Position numbers and translations under genes: made by a program. A stretch of 47,479 nucleotides of DNA, from NCBI GenBank assembly GCA_000403495.2, contig KE159800.1, positions 1 through 47,479 of the forward strand, given 5' to 3'. Of this stretch, positions 42,877 through 47,479 are shown one piece after another (the first letter of the stretch is position 1; each line of letters begins with the position of its first letter). Source of the DNA: Lachnospiraceae bacterium 10-1. Its GTDB lineage: Bacteria > Bacillota > Clostridia > Lachnospirales > Lachnospiraceae. The notes beneath the pieces are model-generated. The model ran no database searches. It was not told the origin of the DNA and saw nothing but the letters and a program-made list of their open reading frames with translations.

Positions 42877-44397
42877 TTATAGTTCTACAATCTTTGTTGC
42901 AACATGTTCCATAAACATTTTATCATGTTCTACAAGTATCATGGTAGGTTTAAATTTTAAAATTAATTCTTCTATCTGCATACGGGAAAATACATCAATA
43001 AAATTTAATGGTTCATCCCAAATATAAAGATGGGATTTTTTTAATAAACTACCTGCCAAAAGAACTTTCTTTTTCTGTCCTCCGCTATAATCTTCAATTC
43101 TTTTCTCAAACTGAACCCTGGAAAAATCTAATTTTCTTAAAATAGTCATAAAGAGTGTCTCATCAATAGAATTTTCTGCCGTATATTCTTTTATTGTTCC
43201 ATGAAGCATAGACGTATCCTGGGAACAATAAGATATAATCATTTGATTTGGTATCTCAATATGTCCATTTTTTAATGTAGGAAAAATATATTTCTTTTCC
43301 GTTTCTTCAACTGTACTTTGCATAATAGCTTTAATAATACTGGACTTTCCGCATCCATTTTTCCCTTTTAAAAAAATTCTGTCACCTTGATTTACTTCTA
43401 AATTAAAATTCTTAATGATCTCTTTTTCACCATATGCAATTATACAGTCTTCCATACAAACTAATTTTTCTTTATAATGCTTTAATGGTATAATTTTTAA
43501 ATCTTCTACTGTTTCAAAATTTTTAAGTAATTCAGATTTTTCTTCAATTTCCTTTTGTTTTCTCTTTTCTAAATTTTTACGCCTCATTTGCATTCTACGA
43601 GACTTTTCACCTATATAATCCCGATTGGCAATATGCTGTCCATTTTTAAATGATTTGGTTCCCAGCTTAGTATTTTCCACATGATCTGCCCATTGTCCGG
43701 TAGTTTTGGCAGCCTGTGTTAATCTGTAAATATTTTTTTTCAACTTTTCATTTTCATTCAACTCATAGGAATCCTGTCTTTTTTTATTTTCCCACCAGGA
43801 ACTAAAATTGCCCTGCTGCACTTCAATATCAGTTTTATTGATCACAAGCACGTGATCTACACAACCATCCATAAAAAATCTGTCATGTGAAATCAGTATA
43901 AAACCTTTTTTATTATTTAAATATCTCTTTAATATTTCTCTTGTATCAATATCAAGATGATTGGTAGGCTCATCAATCAATAAAAAATGATTTTCTTTTG
44001 TAAACAACAATGCTAATAAAACTTTTGTCTGCTCACCATTACTTAAAGTATAAAATGGTCTGTAAAAAATATCTGCATCCATTTGCAAAAAATTTAATTC
44101 TCTGCATATCTTCCAAAATTCATATTCAGGATAAATTTCTTCTATTACATCAATTGTATTTTTTTCTTTATCCTTTATTTCAAAAGGAAAATAATCAAAC
44201 ATTACAGAAGCACTTATTTTACCTTTATACTCATACTTTCCCATAAGAAGATTTAAAAAAGTAGTTTTTCCTTTTCCATTTCTACCGATAAATCCTAATT
44301 TCCAATCAGTATTCAATTGAAAAGATACATTTTCAAATATATTATCATAGCTTCCTTCATAATAAAAAGTTAAATTATTTACATTAATTTGTGACAT
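42877..44397 (-). CDS. ABC-F ribosomal protection protein (Lsa/CplR-like)
   Basis: A 506-residue soluble protein with two ATP-binding cassettes and no TM segments. Walker A motifs are FIGRNGKGKTTF and LKGKNGCGKSSI, signatures LSNGEQTKV and YSGGQKKKV, Walker B LLIDEPTNHLDI and YIWDEPLNFIDV. The basic interdomain linker (about 210-320) is where such proteins reach the ribosomal P site. The N-terminus NIFENVSFQLNTDWKLGFIGRNG is like the Lsa group giving lincosamide, pleuromutilin and streptogramin A resistance. Frame starts at 44403, but AGGAGG is seven bases from the ATG at 44397. Preceded by a terminator and uORFs. Confidence 0.9.
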   Translation of the reverse strand: MSQINVNNLTFYYEGSYDNIFENVSFQLNTDWKLGFIGRNGKGKTTFLNLLMGKYEYKGKISASVMFDYFPFEIKDKEKNTIDVIEEIYPEYEFWKICRELNFLQMDADIFYRPFYTLSNGEQTKVLLALLFTKENHFLLIDEPTNHLDIDTREILKRYLNNKKGFILISHDRFFMDGCVDHVLVINKTDIEVQQGNFSSWWENKKRQDSYELNENEKLKKNIYRLTQAAKTTGQWADHVENTKLGTKSFKNGQHIANRDYIGEKSRRMQMRRKNLEKRKQKEIEEKSELLKNFETVEDLKIIPLKHYKEKLVCMEDCIIAYGEKEIIKNFNLEVNQGDRIFLKGKNGCGKSSIIKAIMQSTVEETEKKYIFPTLKNGHIEIPNQMIISYCSQDTSMLHGTIKEYTAENSIDETLFMTILRKLDFSRVQFEKRIEDYSGGQKKKVLLAGSLLKKSHLYIWDEPLNFIDVFSRMQIEELILKFKPTMILVEHDKMFMEHVATKIVEL

Positions 44398-44419
44398 ATA
44401 CATTCCTCCTTATGTTAAC

Positions 44420-44450
44420 AAAAAGTGCAGAAGAAAACTTCTGCACCTTT
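44420..44450 (-). terminator. Attenuator terminator before the ABC-F gene
   Basis: Minus-strand arms GGTGCAGAAG and CTTCTGCACT pair around TTTT (arms 44438-44450 and 44421-44433), about 13 bp with one G-U, followed by a T run. It lies 23 bases before the ABC-F ATG, inside its own leader. Confidence 0.85.
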
Positions 44451-44547
44451 AATATACGTAGTTATACATAAAAATAAATTGAAATATACATTCACTTATA
44501 ATTAAAAAAGGATATAGATGTTCTTCTTCTACACACAACTTATGAAA

Positions 44548-44574
44548 TTAGTTATTAAGAAGAATAATAAACAT
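44548..44574 (-). CDS. uORF3 leader peptide MFIILLNN
   Basis: An 8-codon ORF with a GGAGG seven bases before its ATG. The start codon follows directly on the stop of uORF2 (TAGATG), so the two are coupled. Its codons form the 5' arm of the leader stem (44558-44577). Probably a sensor peptide for ribosome stalling. Confidence 0.6.
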   Translation of the reverse strand: MFIILLNN

Positions 44575-44607
44575 CTACACACCTCCATTACTTAATGTAA
44601 TAGCCAT
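44575..44607 (-). CDS. uORF2 leader peptide MAITLSNGGV
   Basis: A 10-codon ORF with GGAG eight bases before ATG. Its last codons (GGA GGT GTG) contain the ribosome site for uORF3 and its stop is followed at once by the uORF3 ATG. Confidence 0.5.
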   Translation of the reverse strand: MAITLSNGGV

Positions 44608-44632
44608 GAGCAAAACTCCACACATTCAGTAT

Positions 44633-44653
44633 TTATGCAGGTTTGCGAAGCAT
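44633..44653 (-). CDS. uORF1 leader peptide MLRKPA
   Basis: A 6-codon ORF with AGAGG five bases before ATG. It lies in a small imperfect hairpin (about 44640-44661). It is the least certain of the three because the promoter of the leader is not located and the edge of the neighbouring insertion element is unknown. Confidence 0.4.
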   Translation of the reverse strand: MLRKPA

Positions 44654-44701
44654 GGCAACCTCTTTTATCACTCCAAATTTATAGTAACAACCAGCTCCAA
44701 A

Positions 44702-44710
44702 TGGTATAAT
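44702..44710 (+). promoter_or_regulatory. Extended -10 promoter of the transposase
   Basis: TGG-TATAAT (TATAAT at 44705-44710) is a perfect extended -10 directly upstream of the transposase frame. No clear -35 was found. Confidence 0.5.
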
Positions 44711-44714
44711 TAAG

Positions 44715-46016
44715 TTGTCAGAATCAATTCACCGAAAGGAGCTGATTATTATCTACCGTCAGGAAATTTTAAAAGACATCCGTCTTTTTACTTCACAACC
44801 AGCTGCAAAGTTTTATGATTCGCTTTTTCTGAATCTTGATTTATCCTTTGTACCGCAATTCCCCAAAACCGGACGAAAAGGTTTTTCTAATCACGCCATG
44901 ATTTGTGCGTTTATTGTTATGAAATGTGAAGGCTTTTCCATGATTACAGACCTTCTTGATTATCTTAACAATAACCTTCTTATCGCCCATTACTGTGGTT
45001 TTGATATTTCTGCTTCGTTACCATCTTACTGGACTTTCGACCGTTTTCTAAAACAGATTGATAATGATATACTTTCCTCTATTATGATATCTCAGGTACT
45101 TTATCTTTCAAAACAAGGGATGATTGATGCCTCTTTTATTGGTTTGGATTCAACTCCGATCGCTGCCAACACTTCGCAGAATAATCCAAAATCTTTTTTC
45201 TCCAACAAATTTAAGCCTGATAACCAGCCCAAAGCAGATGCCGATTGTAAACTTGGTGTACATTCTGCTTCTAACCAAACAAATGAGAAAAATTATGAAT
45301 TCTACTGGGGTTACAAAAATCATGTTCTTGTTGACTGTATTTCAGGTCTTCCCATTTATGAACTGACCACTACAGCCAATGTCTGTGATTCTACTGTTGC
45401 ACTTGATATTCTTGCTGACACACATACCTTTTTGCCTATAACAGAATGTACTTTCCTTGCTGATAAAGGCTATGATGTTAAAAATATCTATAATCAGGTG
45501 CATGAACTCTACAAAGGTGAATGTATTATTCCTTTAAACAAACGAAATGCCAAAAATCCAACACTTCTTCCACAAGGAAATCCTATCTGTGAAGCTGGAC
45601 TTGCCATGTGGAAGGATGGTAAGTTCTCCGATAGTGGACGCACCCGTCAAAAATTCTGCTGTCCATTAAAATTAAGTAAAAATGCAGACTGTCCATGCCA
45701 TCACCAAAACTTCTACAATGGCAAAAAGCATCGCGGCTGTACAAAGTACATCACCATTCCCGATGATTTAAGACTCTCCATTGACAGAGACAGCAAATAC
45801 TTCAAAAATAATTACTCCCTTCGTACAGAATGTGAGCGATACAATTCCCGTTTCAAAAATACCGGGCAGAAACGTATGTGGGTAAGAAATAAATCATCTG
45901 TTACAAACTTGAATACACTTGCCCATATCAGTCTGTTAGCGGTTGCCGTTGCTGCAATCACCAGTGACACCAGGCAATCCTACCGTAAGCTCAAAGCTGT
46001 AAAACGAATCGCATAA
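44715..46016 (+). mobile_element. DDE transposase of an insertion sequence (IS4/IS1182-like)
   Basis: A ~430-residue transposase. An N-terminal DUF772-like region (KTGRKGFSNHAMICAFIVMKCEGFSM, in part) is followed by DDE residues in FIGLDSTPIAANTS, CTFLADKGYDVK and RTECERYNSRFKNTGQKRMW; a Cys-rich patch CCPLKLSKNADCPCHH lies between. The frame opens at TTG 44715, but no ATG is near and AAAGGAG (44735-44741) points to a rare ATT start at 44748. The gene looks intact. Terminal inverted repeats and target duplication could not be fixed by eye, so element ends are unknown. Confidence 0.82.
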
Positions 46017-46200
46017 TAAAGAGCAGTTCATACCCCCTTATTTGCGTAGGTTTTGGACTTACGTTAGCTTTGCTATGCCATAAATTCTCAATCTTTTCAA
46101 TTTACAGACACTAACTGCCAAATCCTATATTTAAATCAATGTGTTTTTCTCATCTCTATAATGTAATTAATCTACCAAACAAAAAACAAATTGTCAATCA

Positions 46201-47316
46201 TTAAAAAATAATAATATCTCTTCCTCTTTCTTTTCCAAGATATAATTTTTCGTCAGCTTCTTTAATTGTTGCTGTTAAACCATTAATATAATCATATTCT
46301 GCTATTCCAAAGGTCATTGTAACACCAATTTCAATTTCATTTTTCTTAATCCGCATTTCTTTAATCTTTCTACGGATCTGTTCAATTTTAATACAGGCAT
46401 TATCACCATTGCACTTGGGAAACAGTAATAAAAATTCTTCTCCTCCCCATCTTGCAGCAAAACCATCTTTTTTTGTTTCTTCTATAAAAATATCAGAAAT
46501 GGCCTTTAATACTTCATCTCCACAATCATGTCCATAATTATCATTTACTTTTTTAAAAAAATCTATATCACAGATACACAAACTAAATCCACCATAATCA
46601 GTCTGACCTTTTGTCAATTGTTCCATATATTCAATTGCTTTTCTTCTATTATAAAGTCCCGTTAAAGTATCTGTATTTGCCTGTTTTTCCAACATACAAT
46701 TGTAATCTATCAATTTTCCCTCAAGTTCCTGACTATCTTTGCTGAAAATAAATGCAATCACTGAAATACAAACAAAAATTGTAATTGTATTAATTATTTG
46801 CAGAATATTCTCTTCATCTGTAGATAATTTCCACATAGGTTGTTTGTAATGATAAATAAAAAAAAGTACAATTCTAAATGTGCATAAAAAAACCGCGTAT
46901 GATATTTTTTGTAAATATCTTTTATAACTGGAGAAAAAATATAAAATCAAAAGTACCATTAAGAAATGCTGAACTCCAATATTCCATCCAAACATATGTA
47001 CAATTGAACAAATCCATACAATCATTACTATATTAAACATCCATAAAGTGGATAAAGACTTACAATGGTATGACATATAAAAAATACTTATAAACACGGC
47101 AAAAAAGAATATAATATATAAAAACTTTTTAAAATCTAATTTTGGTATATAGAATAATCCATTAATAGAAAAATATACCATTATTAAAATAAGTAAAAAT
47201 CTGATCACTACAATCAGTTTTTTTGACTCATTTTTTGATTTAACATCTCTGCCAATAAAGTTTTTTATTTTATTAAATATACTTTCTTCATTTCGTTTTA
47301 ATATTGTTTTATCCAC
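46201..47316 (-). CDS. Membrane-bound diguanylate cyclase (GGDEF)
   Basis: A 371-residue enzyme that makes cyclic di-GMP. The first ~190 residues carry about six TM helices with short loops, no periplasmic domain. The GGDEF domain starts ANTDTLTGLYNRRKAIEYM, has CDIDFFKKVNDNYGHDCGDEVLK and the active motif ARWGGEEFLLLFP (GGEEF at 291-295), so it should be active. The I-site position reads TKKD, not RxxD, so product inhibition may be weak. GTG start at 47316 after GGGGGA. It stands alone with its own promoter. Confidence 0.9.
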   Translation of the reverse strand: MDKTILKRNEESIFNKIKNFIGRDVKSKNESKKLIVVIRFLLILIMVYFSINGLFYIPKLDFKKFLYIIFFFAVFISIFYMSYHCKSLSTLWMFNIVMIVWICSIVHMFGWNIGVQHFLMVLLILYFFSSYKRYLQKISYAVFLCTFRIVLFFIYHYKQPMWKLSTDEENILQIINTITIFVCISVIAFIFSKDSQELEGKLIDYNCMLEKQANTDTLTGLYNRRKAIEYMEQLTKGQTDYGGFSLCICDIDFFKKVNDNYGHDCGDEVLKAISDIFIEETKKDGFAARWGGEEFLLLFPKCNGDNACIKIEQIRRKIKEMRIKKNEIEIGVTMTFGIAEYDYINGLTATIKEADEKLYLGKERGRDIIIF

Positions 47317-47363
47317 AATATTCCCCCATATTATGCTAAAAATTCGCAGTTTCCGTTAATTTT

Positions 47364-47392
47364 ATAATACACTATGGTTACTTAAAAAGCAA
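47364..47392 (-). promoter_or_regulatory. Promoter of the diguanylate cyclase gene
   Basis: On the minus strand TTGCTT (47387-47392) is 17 bases from TATTAT (47364-47369). Start near 47357, about 40 bases before the GTG. Confidence 0.5.
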
Positions 47393-47394
47393 TA

Positions 47395-47427
47395 ATACAA
47401 AAAATTGCCACAATTCGAAATTGTGGC
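47395..47427 (-). terminator. Terminator of a gene beyond the right edge
   Basis: gccacaatt (47407-47415) pairs perfectly with aattgtggc (47419-47427) around a 3-nt loop; on the minus strand it is followed by AATTTTTTG. It would end a minus-strand transcript that begins outside the window. Confidence 0.75.
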
Positions 47428-47479
47428 CGGTAGTTTGACAGTTGAATAAAAGAAAAATTCTTGCAGGCCCGATAAAGCC

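Larger units (their letters stand above)
44404..44663 (-). promoter_or_regulatory. Leader/attenuator region of the ABC-F/MATE operon
   Basis: About 260 bases with three short ORFs with ribosome sites (44633-44653, 44575-44607, 44548-44574) and a strong terminator (44420-44450) just before the ABC-F start. Segment 44558-44577 pairs with 44515-44530 (UAGAUGUU/AACAUCUA plus UUCUUCU/AGAAGAA). That second segment (AGAAGAA) can instead pair with UUCUUCU in the terminator. This is the layout of ribosome-mediated attenuation: a stalled ribosome on the short ORFs would free the antiterminator. Confidence 0.7.

Noticed and set aside
44640-46140. Terminal inverted repeats of the insertion sequence
   Set aside because: Both sides share short ATGGCA-like strings, but no convincing inverted repeat or target duplication could be aligned by eye.
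47317-47357. Cyclic di-GMP riboswitch before the diguanylate cyclase
   Set aside because: The predicted leader is only about 40 bases, too short for either riboswitch class.
1-47479. CRISPR array, prophage, rRNA operon
   Set aside because: No regularly spaced repeats, phage structural genes or rRNA sequence were seen.

Overview
The window looks like a chromosomal segment of an endospore-lineage, motile, low-GC Gram-positive of the class Clostridia, most likely family Lachnospiraceae. The reasons are the AT-rich sequence with strong AGGAGG-type ribosome sites, a BofA-family sporulation protein, a flagellin/FliS cluster, a two-subunit fumarase, glycogen branching enzyme, and several families typical of Lachnospiraceae (TSCPD protein, DUF4358 lipoprotein, DUF5702 protein in a Tad locus, a DUF6240-like protein). 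This is inferred from gene content; no rRNA or marker gene fixes the genus.

Layout, left to right. (1) 1-406: tRNA-Ser(GCU) on the minus strand with a perfect consensus promoter and a terminator. (2) 407-4107: a minus-strand operon starting from its own promoter: flavodoxin/SCP2 fusion, HIT protein, fumarase alpha and beta, PlsC acyltransferase. (3) 4097-13044: a complete Tad/Flp pilus operon (TadZ-like, TadA, TadB, TadC, Flp pilin, DUF5702 protein, TadE-like with a Cys/His tail, TadV prepilin peptidase, TadE, FHA protein). Neighbouring genes overlap and the operon probably starts at a promoter whose spacer holds a 12-bp palindrome. (4) 13202-18554: bofA and yaaL (DUF2508) divergent, then fliS, flagellin and a 1005-residue repeat protein whose gene overlaps the flagellin start. 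(5) 18605-25035: glgB with a TPR/degenerate-AAA+ protein; rsmA with tatD. (6) 25081-25275: tRNA-Lys(CUU), whose promoter overlaps the divergent tatD promoter. (7) 25319-28926: heavy-metal exporter; a chemoreceptor co-transcribed with an unusual KAS III-like enzyme. (8) 29231-39126: MFS exporter, HGSNAT-like membrane protein, an unknown membrane protein, TSCPD protein, murG, LacI-type regulator, SGNH plus MBOAT O-acylation pair, DUF4358 lipoprotein, exonuclease III. (9) 39111-41375: a tandem PII-like protein co-transcribed with a duplicated DUF1538 membrane protein. (10) 41515-44663: an ABC-F ribosomal protection protein and a MATE pump behind a leader with three short ORFs and an attenuator-type terminator. 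(11) 44702-47427: a DDE transposase, then a membrane diguanylate cyclase.

The most interesting candidates for little-described biology are the PII-like/DUF1538 pair (a probable regulated transporter with a twofold repeated FDSGGV..GPMT motif), the KAS III-like/chemoreceptor pair (an enzyme lacking the usual catalytic histidine next to a sensor with only membrane helices), and the three-uORF attenuator in front of ABC-F/MATE. The Tad locus carries several atypical parts: a TadZ-like protein without the P-loop lysine, a TadC with an Ig-like insert, and a TadE-like pseudopilin with a duplicated Cys/His module. Start sites below were moved from the longest ORF wherever a ribosome binding site clearly favoured another codon.
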